From the NCBI GenBank assembly GCA_964497615.1, contig CAZCEC010000002.1, positions 62,001 to 126,000 on the forward strand: 64,000 nt of DNA, in the 5' to 3' direction. Below, one piece after another: positions 16,735-23,974 of this stretch; position 1 is the first letter of the stretch; each line of letters opens with the position of its first letter. The stretch comes from CAZCEC01 sp964497615 (GTDB lineage: Bacteria > Chloroflexota > Anaerolineae > Anaerolineales > UBA6663). A model generated the notes under the pieces. That model saw only the letters and a list, made by a program, of their open reading frames with translations. It did no database searches and was not told where the DNA came from. The position numbers and the translations under genes were made by a program.

Positions 16735-17760
16735 CTACAGCCACACATTCAGCAGCGCCCCGCCCGCGCCGCTGGCCTCCGCCACCTGATCCCCGCGGCG
16801 GGCCAGCGACACGCCGCCGTCGGCGGTGAGGTCCCAGAACTGCCCGCGCAGGTAGGCCACCAGCCCGGCCCGCGCCCCCGACTCAGCCAGGCGCCCGGCC
16901 AGCGCATACTTGCGCCACGCCTGCCCCTCGGTGAGGGCGCCCACGTCGGCGGGGTCCACGTCGGGGGGGGCGGCGTGGGCGTTGTAGCCTCCCCAGGGCT
17001 TGTCCCACAGGCCCGGCTTTGAGACGAAGGCGGGCACGGCCACCAGTTCGACACCGCCGCGTTTCAGTTGAGCATAGGCCGCCGGGTACCACGCGTCGGC
17101 GCACACCAGCACGCCCAGGCGGCCGGCGGGGGTGTCGAAGACGGGCAGGTCCGCGACGGGGGCGGCGGTCAGATGGGGCACCTCGTCGCTGGTGAGGAAA
17201 GCCTTGCGAACGGGCGTGGGGAGGGCCGCGCCGTCTGGACCATAGACGATGGAGGTGTTGTAGAGCGGGCCGCTCCCAGCGCGCAGGCGCCCGGCCTCCA
17301 CGCGCGGTTCGGGCAGGATGATGGACCCGGCCACCACGGTGACGGCGTAGTCGCGGGCCAGGCTGGAGAACGCGCTTTGGTACGCCATGACCATCCGGTC
17401 CGCCTGCGAGCGGAACAGCGCGGCGGTGGACCGGTCAGGCTCGTGGCTGCGGAGCAGTTGGCCCACGTACGCCAGGCCGTAGTTGACGGCAATGCGGCGC
17501 ATGGCGGCGTTCATGGTGGGGGCATTGCGCACAGGCGCGCCGTGCCCCGCGGCGGCCAGGAACGTGCCGATGTATTCGGGGAAGATGGCGATGGTCCGGG
17601 GCCCCAGGCAACCGGACTCGCGGGCGGTGTTCAGGTATGGTTCCAGCGCGGCGCGAAAGGCCTCGGCGCTGGCGTAGTCGCTGGCGGTGAGGTAGGGCTG
17701 AACGCCCAGCAGGTTGCCGCGGCCGGAATCCGCGCCCAGGTGGGTGAGGGGAATGCTCAC
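16735..17760 (-). CDS. Carbon-nitrogen hydrolase (nitrilase superfamily)
   Basis: 341 residues with the nitrilase Glu-Lys-Cys triad: Glu62 (FPEY), Lys186 (VRKAFLT) and Cys220 (VLVCADAWYP). These enzymes hydrolyse amides, nitriles or carbamoyl compounds. Its start overlaps the aminotransferase stop by 4 bases (ATGA), so both act in one pathway; a transaminase plus omega-amidase sequence, or processing of an N-carbamoyl or amide substrate, would fit. The substrate is not deducible. Confidence 0.88.
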   Translation of the reverse strand: MSIPLTHLGADSGRGNLLGVQPYLTASDYASAEAFRAALEPYLNTARESGCLGPRTIAIFPEYIGTFLAAAGHGAPVRNAPTMNAAMRRIAVNYGLAYVGQLLRSHEPDRSTAALFRSQADRMVMAYQSAFSSLARDYAVTVVAGSIILPEPRVEAGRLRAGSGPLYNTSIVYGPDGAALPTPVRKAFLTSDEVPHLTAAPVADLPVFDTPAGRLGVLVCADAWYPAAYAQLKRGGVELVAVPAFVSKPGLWDKPWGGYNAHAAPPDVDPADVGALTEGQAWRKYALAGRLAESGARAGLVAYLRGQFWDLTADGGVSLARRGDQVAEASGAGGALLNVWL

Positions 17761-19019
17761 TGCGGCCTCCCCGCCATCTGCGCCTCCAACTCGCCCAGCA
17801 TCCCATCCAGGATCCTCAGCAGGTCCTGCGCCTGTTCGGCGGTGATGATGAGGGGCGGCAGCACCTGGAGCACGGACGGGTCGTGGTTGGCGTAGATAGC
17901 GAGCAGGCCGCGCCGGAAGCCCAACTGCGACAGGGCCGGGCCGAGGCGCGGGCTGGCGAGCTTCAGGCCCATCATCAGGCCGCGCTGGTTGGCCCCTGCC
18001 ACAAGCGGGTGGCGCGATTGGAGATCGGCGAAGCCCTGCCGGAAGATTTCAGCCATGGCGCGGACGTGCTCCAGGAACCCTGGCTCGGCCAGCAGGTCGA
18101 GCACGGCCAGCGAGACGGCGCAGCCCAGCTCCGAGCCGCCGAAAGTGGAGACGTGGATGAAGGGGTTGGCGTGCAGGATGTCGTTAAGGGGCTCGCGGTA
18201 GAGCGTGGCCGACATGGGGTACAGCCCGCCCGATAGCCCCTTGCCGGTGACGACGATATCGGGCTGCACCGCGTAGGTGTCGATGCCCCACACCGCCCCG
18301 CAGCGCCCCAGCCCGGTTTGCACTTCGTCGGCGATCATCAGCGCGCCGCGCCGGTCGCACAGTTCGCGCACGCCCGCGTAGAAATCCTCCGGCGGGATGG
18401 CGATGCCCAGTGTGGCCGGGATGGTTTCGAAGATGACGGCGGCGGTGTCGTCGTCCATTTCGGCGGCCAGGGCGTCGAGATTGCCAAAGGGGACCTGCAC
18501 AAAGCCGGGGGCGGCGGGGCCGAACGGGGCGCGGTAAAGCTCGTCGCCCGCGGCCAGGGCCAGCCCGGTGTGCCCGTGGTAGCCGCCCACGGCGGAAATG
18601 ATCTTGGCGCGGCGCGTGTGGCCGCGCGCCAGCTTGAGGGCCAGGTCAATCGCCTCGCCGCCGCTGACCCCGAAGACCACGCGGCTCAGGTCGCCGCCCG
18701 AGAGGGCCGCCAGCCGCTCGGCCAGGCGCGAGCGCATCTCGCTCACCAGGTGATGGTTGCCGATGTCGAGCCCCGCGTCCAGCGCGTCGCGCAGGGCGGC
18801 CACGATGCGCGGGTGGCGGTGGCCGAGGTTGAACACGCCGCCGTTGCAGTGGGCGTTAATCAGGCGCTGCCCGTCCAGGTCCCAGACGTAGATGCCGTCG
18901 CGCCGGCCCAGCACGAAGTCGATCCCGGCCTGCTGGTAGAACGCCACCTTGCCGCTGGAGACGTGGCGCGCGAAGCGCTCGGTGATGGCGGGCTTGGGGT
19001 CGTGGCCGATGAGGGTCAT
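17757..19019 (-). CDS. Class III PLP-dependent aminotransferase
   Basis: 420 residues, fold type I. The PLP lysine is Lys260 (VTGKGLSGG), with Asp231 (MIADEVQTGLGR) binding the ring nitrogen and GGYHGH at 145-150. The family includes acetylornithine, GABA and omega-amino acid transaminases and amino acid racemases; the exact substrate is open. GGAGG lies just before the ATG. Middle gene of the kinase-fold protein, aminotransferase, nitrilase operon. Confidence 0.92.
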   Translation of the reverse strand: MTLIGHDPKPAITERFARHVSSGKVAFYQQAGIDFVLGRRDGIYVWDLDGQRLINAHCNGGVFNLGHRHPRIVAALRDALDAGLDIGNHHLVSEMRSRLAERLAALSGGDLSRVVFGVSGGEAIDLALKLARGHTRRAKIISAVGGYHGHTGLALAAGDELYRAPFGPAAPGFVQVPFGNLDALAAEMDDDTAAVIFETIPATLGIAIPPEDFYAGVRELCDRRGALMIADEVQTGLGRCGAVWGIDTYAVQPDIVVTGKGLSGGLYPMSATLYREPLNDILHANPFIHVSTFGGSELGCAVSLAVLDLLAEPGFLEHVRAMAEIFRQGFADLQSRHPLVAGANQRGLMMGLKLASPRLGPALSQLGFRRGLLAIYANHDPSVLQVLPPLIITAEQAQDLLRILDGMLGELEAQMAGRPQ

Positions 19020-19045
19020 ATGGGCCTCCGCTAATGCAACAGGTC

Positions 19046-20095
19046 TCAGCGCTTAATACGTCCCGGCAGCAGGTAGGGATACGGGCGGCGCAAGAGGCGG
19101 CGGCGAATGAAGCGGTCGAGGTAGCGGGCCGAGAGAAACAGCGACCAGATGCGGGCATCCTCGCGGTAGTAGGCGTCCACCTCGGCGGCGGCGAGGGGCG
19201 CGGCGCCCAGCGCGGCGGCCTCATCCGCGAAGAAGCGGTTGGCGGTGTCAATCATCTCGGGGACAAGCGCGGCGCGGCCGTCTTTGTTCAAGTTGGCGAC
19301 GAGATCGAGCACCACCTTGCGGAAGTCATAGTAGCGGTCGAGCACTTCTTTAAGGAAGAAGACGCGCAGCACCCAGGCCAGGTAGGAGGGCGCGGTGCGC
19401 AGGAACAATTCCGGGTCGAGCTGCTCGCGGCCCTCCAGCCGCAGGAAGGGGGTGCTGGTGTCGAGATAGAGCAGTTCGGCGGCGTCCACGTCGGGCGCGG
19501 CCGGGTCCGGGCCTACCAGCGCCCAGTTGGAAAGCTGGCCGTCCAGCCCCAGGCGCAGCGCCGGCTGGCTGGCGTTGAACGTCCACAGTGCCAGGCACTG
19601 CCGCAGGAGGCGCTCGAAGAAGCGCTGGCGCTGGGCCGCAGGCAGGGCGCCCAGCAGGTGGTGGCCGAAGGCCTCGCGCGGCACCTGCGCCTGGATGATG
19701 TAGAAGATGAGGCGGCCGGCGGGGTTGGGGAAGGCGGCGTGGCCGTGGGCGGGCAGGCGCAGACCGGCCTCCGTCTCCAGGCGCTGGTTATAGGCCTCGT
19801 ACGCGCCAAAGTAGCGCTCGAACTCTTCGGGCCGGTCGAAGATGGACATGCGCTTGAAGGCCAGCCCTTCCAGTCCGGGGGCGTGGATCTCGAAGACGGT
19901 GCTGATCTCGCCGTAGCCCAGCACGCGGCAGGGGACGGCGCTGCGCTCGGGCGCGTCCGGGTTGAGACCGGCTTCGAACGCTTGCAGGCGGTCGAAGTCC
20001 AGGGCAAAGCCAGCCGGGTTGCGGAAGGAAGCGGGCGGGGCGGGCGGCGGCATGCGGGACACCTGCTTTCGAGCGAGCCGGGCTTCGTGGGTCAT
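19046..20095 (-). CDS. Uncharacterised kinase-fold-like protein (DUF6206-like)
   Basis: 349 residues. An early segment LGYGEISTVFEI followed by LAFKRMSIF resembles the nucleotide loop and lysine strand of phosphotransferase/kinase folds; GLDGQLSNWAL and, ~20 residues on, LLYLDTSTPF resemble a catalytic loop (D..N) and a metal-binding DFG-like strand. I recall such proteins as DUF6206, which cannot be verified here. It leads an operon with a class III aminotransferase and a nitrilase, suggesting phosphorylation or ligation of their substrate. A TAATCT -10 box ends 6 bases before the ATG. Confidence 0.6.
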   Translation of the reverse strand: MTHEARLARKQVSRMPPPAPPASFRNPAGFALDFDRLQAFEAGLNPDAPERSAVPCRVLGYGEISTVFEIHAPGLEGLAFKRMSIFDRPEEFERYFGAYEAYNQRLETEAGLRLPAHGHAAFPNPAGRLIFYIIQAQVPREAFGHHLLGALPAAQRQRFFERLLRQCLALWTFNASQPALRLGLDGQLSNWALVGPDPAAPDVDAAELLYLDTSTPFLRLEGREQLDPELFLRTAPSYLAWVLRVFFLKEVLDRYYDFRKVVLDLVANLNKDGRAALVPEMIDTANRFFADEAAALGAAPLAAAEVDAYYREDARIWSLFLSARYLDRFIRRRLLRRPYPYLLPGRIKR

Positions 20096-20101
20096 GCCGC
20101 C

Positions 20102-20107
20102 AGATTA
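20102..20107 (-). promoter_or_regulatory. -10 box TAATCT of the aminotransferase cassette
   Basis: This hexamer ends 6 bases before the ATG at 20095, the spacing expected for a transcript starting at the start codon. No -35 match is clear. Confidence 0.4.
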
Positions 20108-20152
20108 CGGCGGGATGGGTGTCAGTGCAGCGGCGCTGGCTGTCAGTATAGG

Positions 20153-23100
20153 TCAGATTGGGCCGGACTCCAGCGCCAGAGCTATGGCCTGCTCCAGCGA
20201 GAGGCTTTGCCCCTCCGCCCAGGCGGCGTCGTACGCCTCGGCGGGCAGGGCGGCGCGGAGCAGGGCCAACTCCTCGGCGTGCTCGGACTGCTCGCGCACA
20301 GACTGCTGGGCATTGATCCGTTGGCGCACGGCCTGGGCGGCGCCGAGGAGGCGGGCGGCGCGGGCAGGCTGGCCCTGGGCGCGGGCGATGTAAGCCAGGC
20401 ACTCCACCTCGCGCACCGCTGCGGCGTGATGGCCGAACTTGCCCCACACCACCACACACTCTCGATAAAGCTGCCGGGCGGCGTCGAGCTGGCCGGTGCG
20501 GCGTTCCAAGTGGGCCAGCTCGCTGCGGACGATGTTGAGGGCGAAGGCATCATCCACCTGCTCAAGGATGCGCAGGGCCTCGCGCAGGCGCTGGCGGGCA
20601 GTTTCAAAATCGCCCTGGACCGACGACAGGCGCGCCAGGTTGGCGCGAGCCATGGCGGCGCCAAAGCTTGGGCCGGGCTCTAACCCTAGCAAGTGCACGG
20701 CTTCTTCGATGTCGGCGCGCGCGGCGGCCATATCGCCCTGGACCGTCAGGAACAAGTCGGACCGGATGCCCAGGGCATAGGCCAGCGAGAGCTTGTCGCC
20801 GGTGGCGCGGTTGTGGGCAACGGCCTCCTGCGCGCATTGGAGCGCCAGAGCGGGTTCGCCCGTATTGAAGGCGATGAAGGCCTGGTGGGCCAGGGCCAGG
20901 CCCAGCCGTGGGTGCTGGTCAAGCGGACCAGGCTGGCCCGCAACCGGCGTTTCTGCCCAGGCGCGGTAGAGCTGGACGCTTTCAGCCATGGCCGCGCGGG
21001 CGGGGGCCTGCTCGCTATACTGGATGTAGCCGTTCGCCGCGCCCAGCCAGGCGCGGGCCTGCGCCGACAGGCGCTGGCGGGCGGCCTCACCCTCCACGGA
21101 TGGCAGGTCGGCCACGCGGTCCAGCGCGGCCTTCAGCTTATGGCGGCCCTGGGCCATGTATTCCCGCCGCGCCCAGAAGTCGGCCAGGATGCCCACCAGG
21201 CGCAAGGCCCGGTCGGGATCGCGCTCCAGGCCCCAATCGAAGGCGGCCAGGCAGTTGTCGTGCTCCAGCCGCCAGCGGCGGGACCACTCAGACGAGCCGC
21301 GCAGGATCATATGGTGATCGCCGTCTTCGACCCAGCGCAGGTAGTAGGCCAGGTGGCGGTCGCGGGCCGCCTCGCCTTCTCCAGACTCGAACAGCCGGTC
21401 GCGGGCATACTGGCGCACGGTCTCCAGCAGGCGGTAACGCGGCTCGCCGCTGGTGTCGTCGTCCACCGTGACGAGCGACTTGTCGGCCAGTTGGGATAGC
21501 AGGGTCAGGACGTCGGCTTCGGGGCAGATGGCCTCGGCGGCCTCCAGCGTCCAGCCGCCAGCAAAGACCGAGAGTTGGCGCAGCAACGCGCGCTCCTCCG
21601 TATCCAGCAGATCGTAGCTCCAGTCAATCAGGGCGCGCAGGGTCTGCTGGCGGGGGAGGGCGGCGCGGCTGCCGCCGGTGAGCAGGCGGAAGCGGTCGTC
21701 GAGCCGGAGGGCGATCTGCTCCGGGGAGAGCAGGCGCACGCGGGCGGCGGCCAGTTCCAGCGCCAGGGGAATGCCGTCGAGGCGGCGGGTGATCTGCGCG
21801 ACGGCGGGGGCGTTGTGGTCGGTGAGGACAAAGCCGGGCCGGACGGCGGCGGCGCGTTCGAGGAACAACTCGACTGAGTCGAAGCGGCACAGGGCGGCGG
21901 GGGTGGCGGCGGCCTCGGCCGGCAGCGCGAGGGGCGCCACGCGGTAGATGGTCTCGCCGGCGATGCCCAGCGCCTCGCGGCTGCTGGCGAGGATGATGAG
22001 CTGGGGGCACGCCCGCAGCAGATGATCGGCCAGCCGGGCGCAGGCCTCCACCAGGTGCTCGCAGTTATCCAGGATGAGGAGCAGGCGCTTGGCGCTGAGA
22101 TAGTTGGTGAGCAGGTGCAGGGGCGGCAGGCCCGGCACGGCGGGCAGGCGCAGGGCGGTGATGACGGCCGTGAGCACCTGCTCGGGGTCGGCCAGCGGGG
22201 CGAGCTCCACCAGCCAGGCGCCGTCGGGAAAGTGAGGCAGGAGTTGGCTGCCCAGTTGGAGCGACAGGCGCGTCTTGCCGGTGCCGCCGGGGCCGATGAG
22301 GGTGAGCAGGCGTGGAAAGTGTGGAAGTGTGGAGGTGTGGGCGTGCGGGGGTGTGGTGGCAGCCGCATGTGTGCCCGTGGGCGTGCCCATAGGGGGCCTT
22401 CGGCTCTGGGCGTGTGAGACGATCTCGCTGGGTGCGTGATCGCCGTCGTCCGTCCATGGTCGTTCGTCCGTCGTCCGTCGTCCTTCGTCAGTGGTTGGTT
22501 TTCCGTCGTCCGTCCTTCGTCTTTCGTCAGCCTTGTAAAGCCCCAACAACCGTGGCAGCTCGGCCAGTTCGCGCTCGCGGCCCACGAAGCTGGTGAGCGT
22601 GGCGGGCAGGTTGTTGGGGAAGGTATCGGGCGAGGCCAGCGGCGGAAAGTCCGCCGGCAGGGCGGGATGGAGCACCTGGAAGACGTGCTCGGCGCGGCTG
22701 AGGTCGCGCAGGCGGTGGTTGCCCAGGTCGCGCAGGGCGGCCTGGGGCGGCAGGTCGTCGGCGAGCAGGGCGGCCGTGGCGGCGGAGAGGACGATCTGCC
22801 CGCCGTGCGCCAAGGCCATCAGCCGGGCGGCACGGTTGACGGAGGAGCCGAAATAGTCGCCCTCTCGGGCTTCCGCCTCGCCGGTGTGCAGGCCCATACG
22901 CACGCGCACGGGGATGGCCGGGGGCCAGGGCTCCCTCAGCAGGGCTTGCTGTCCCTCCACCACGGCCGCCACGGCGGCTGAGGGCGTATCGAAGACGGCG
23001 TGCAGGCCGTCGCCGGTGGTCTTGATGACGCGGCCGGCGTGCGCTTCCACGGCCGCGCGCAGCAGGGCATCGTGGCGGGCGATGACGGCCGGCATCTCGG

Positions 23101-23164
23101 CCGGGTGCTGCTCCCACAGGCGGCTGCTGCCCTGAAGGTCGGTGAAGAGGAAGGTGAGGGGCAT
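20153..23164 (-). CDS. Class III nucleotide cyclase - STAND ATPase - TPR regulator
   Basis: 1003 residues. Residues 1-170 are a class III adenylate/guanylate cyclase domain with both metal aspartates (Asp9 in FTDLQGSS, Asp52 in TGDGLHAVF) and the VNRAARL segment. A STAND/NB-ARC-like ATPase follows, starting FVGRERELAEL (193-203), with Walker A GPGGTGKT (291-298). The C-terminal ~450 residues are TPR-like helices. Such cyclase-ATPase-TPR proteins are common large signalling proteins in Chloroflexota and Actinobacteria; the ligand is unknown. Residues ~210-284, between VGRERELAEL and the P-loop, are a low-complexity insert coded by simple repeats. A TACACT -10 box lies 10 bases before the ATG. 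Confidence 0.88.
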   Translation of the reverse strand: MPLTFLFTDLQGSSRLWEQHPAEMPAVIARHDALLRAAVEAHAGRVIKTTGDGLHAVFDTPSAAVAAVVEGQQALLREPWPPAIPVRVRMGLHTGEAEAREGDYFGSSVNRAARLMALAHGGQIVLSAATAALLADDLPPQAALRDLGNHRLRDLSRAEHVFQVLHPALPADFPPLASPDTFPNNLPATLTSFVGRERELAELPRLLGLYKADERRRTDDGKPTTDEGRRTTDERPWTDDGDHAPSEIVSHAQSRRPPMGTPTGTHAAATTPPHAHTSTLPHFPRLLTLIGPGGTGKTRLSLQLGSQLLPHFPDGAWLVELAPLADPEQVLTAVITALRLPAVPGLPPLHLLTNYLSAKRLLLILDNCEHLVEACARLADHLLRACPQLIILASSREALGIAGETIYRVAPLALPAEAAATPAALCRFDSVELFLERAAAVRPGFVLTDHNAPAVAQITRRLDGIPLALELAAARVRLLSPEQIALRLDDRFRLLTGGSRAALPRQQTLRALIDWSYDLLDTEERALLRQLSVFAGGWTLEAAEAICPEADVLTLLSQLADKSLVTVDDDTSGEPRYRLLETVRQYARDRLFESGEGEAARDRHLAYYLRWVEDGDHHMILRGSSEWSRRWRLEHDNCLAAFDWGLERDPDRALRLVGILADFWARREYMAQGRHKLKAALDRVADLPSVEGEAARQRLSAQARAWLGAANGYIQYSEQAPARAAMAESVQLYRAWAETPVAGQPGPLDQHPRLGLALAHQAFIAFNTGEPALALQCAQEAVAHNRATGDKLSLAYALGIRSDLFLTVQGDMAAARADIEEAVHLLGLEPGPSFGAAMARANLARLSSVQGDFETARQRLREALRILEQVDDAFALNIVRSELAHLERRTGQLDAARQLYRECVVVWGKFGHHAAAVREVECLAYIARAQGQPARAARLLGAAQAVRQRINAQQSVREQSEHAEELALLRAALPAEAYDAAWAEGQSLSLEQAIALALESGPI
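22313..22537. repeat. Low-complexity repeat tract inside the cyclase gene
   Basis: This in-frame tract consists of CGTCGTCCGTC-like tandem words (22440-22535) and a GTGTGGAAGTGTGGAGGTGTG stretch (22318-22345). The first type matches intergenic GACGACGGACGACGAAGG sequence at 45721-45752. It encodes about 75 residues rich in Asp, Thr, Arg, His and Pro between two conserved motifs that are normally close together. Confidence 0.8.
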
Positions 23165-23174
23165 GGGCGCGGGG

Positions 23175-23180
23175 AGTGTA
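23175..23180 (-). promoter_or_regulatory. -10 box TACACT of the cyclase gene
   Basis: It ends 10 bases before the ATG at 23164. No Shine-Dalgarno is visible, so a very short or absent leader is likely. Confidence 0.4.
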
Positions 23181-23191
23181 GCACGATTGCG

Positions 23192-23251
23192 CGCCCACTC
23201 GGCCGCCCACTCGGCCGCCCACTCGGCCGCCCACTCGGCCGCTCACTCGCC
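23192..23251. repeat. Five 12-bp tandem repeats
   Basis: Four perfect units CGCCCACTCGGC (23192-23239) and one degenerate unit (23240-23251) lie between the cyclase promoter and the response regulator; the last unit covers the regulator's stop codon. They are directly repeated without spacers, so this is a microsatellite-like array rather than a CRISPR. Copy number may vary. Confidence 0.9.
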
Positions 23252-23974
23252 CAGCCCGGCCTCCCGCGCCCGCGCCACCGCCTCGGCGCGCGTCGCCACC
23301 TGGAGCTTGCTGAAGATGTTGGTGATGTGGTTGCTGACCGTCTTGCCGCTGATGACGAGGCGGTCGGCGATCTCTTTGTTGTTGTCACCCGCCGCCATGA
23401 GCTTGAGCACTTCGCGCTCGCGATCGGACAGTTCGGGCAGGGGGTCGGGGCCGGGCGGGCGCGGGCCGAGGGCCAGGTTCTCGAAGTAGCTCATCAGGCG
23501 CGCGGCCAGGCCGGGGCCAAAGATCACCTGGCCGGCGGCGACGGCGCGGATGGCCTGGAGGATATCGGTGTGGCGGGCGCCCTTGAGCACGTAGCCGCGC
23601 GCCCCGGCCCGCATGGCGGCGAAGACCGAGGCGTCTTCCTCGGCCATGGTGAGCATGATGATGGCCGGCGGCAAGGATGAAGGATGAATTATGAAGGATG
23701 AAGAGGACGACTGGGGGCTGGACGGCGGGGGCGACGCGGCAGGGGATTGGTCCGCTTGAAGGATGCGGCGGGTGGCGTCGAGGCCGTTGACGCCGGGCAT
23801 GTGGATGTCCATCAGGATGACATCCGGCTGAAGGGCGGCGGCCTGGGTCACCGCGCTGTCGCCGTCCGCCGCTTCGCCCACCACTTCGATATCGGTCTGC
23901 GCGGCGAACAGCGCGCGCAGGCCTTCGCGGAAGAGCGCGTGGTCATCGACAATCAACACCCGGATCGGGTTCAT
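23243..23974 (-). CDS. NarL/LuxR-type response regulator
   Basis: 243 residues: receiver domain with Asp10/Asp11, phosphoacceptor Asp56 (DVILMDIHMP), Thr109 and the GYVLKGA lysine, then a C-terminal LuxR helix-turn-helix (LSDREREVLKLMAAGDNNKEIADRL...). Residues ~76-103, between helix 3 and strand 4 of the receiver, are a Ser/Pro-rich insert (SPPPSSPQSSSSSF...) encoded by a repeat-like tract, not normally present. Start overlaps the kinase gene by 4 bases (ATGA), so this is the kinase's cognate regulator. Its likely targets are the two related promoters at 26.6 and 54.9 kb (inference). Confidence 0.92.
   Translation of the reverse strand: MNPIRVLIVDDHALFREGLRALFAAQTDIEVVGEAADGDSAVTQAAALQPDVILMDIHMPGVNGLDATRRILQADQSPAASPPPSSPQSSSSSFIIHPSSLPPAIIMLTMAEEDASVFAAMRAGARGYVLKGARHTDILQAIRAVAAGQVIFGPGLAARLMSYFENLALGPRPPGPDPLPELSDREREVLKLMAAGDNNKEIADRLVISGKTVSNHITNIFSKLQVATRAEAVARAREAGLGE
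23666..23749. repeat. Repeat-like insert within the receiver domain
   Basis: The + strand here reads as GAAGGATGA words (AAGGATGAAGGATGAATTAT at 23672-23691 and nearby) typical of intergenic simple repeats. It is an in-frame multiple of three within the response regulator gene. Confidence 0.65.
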
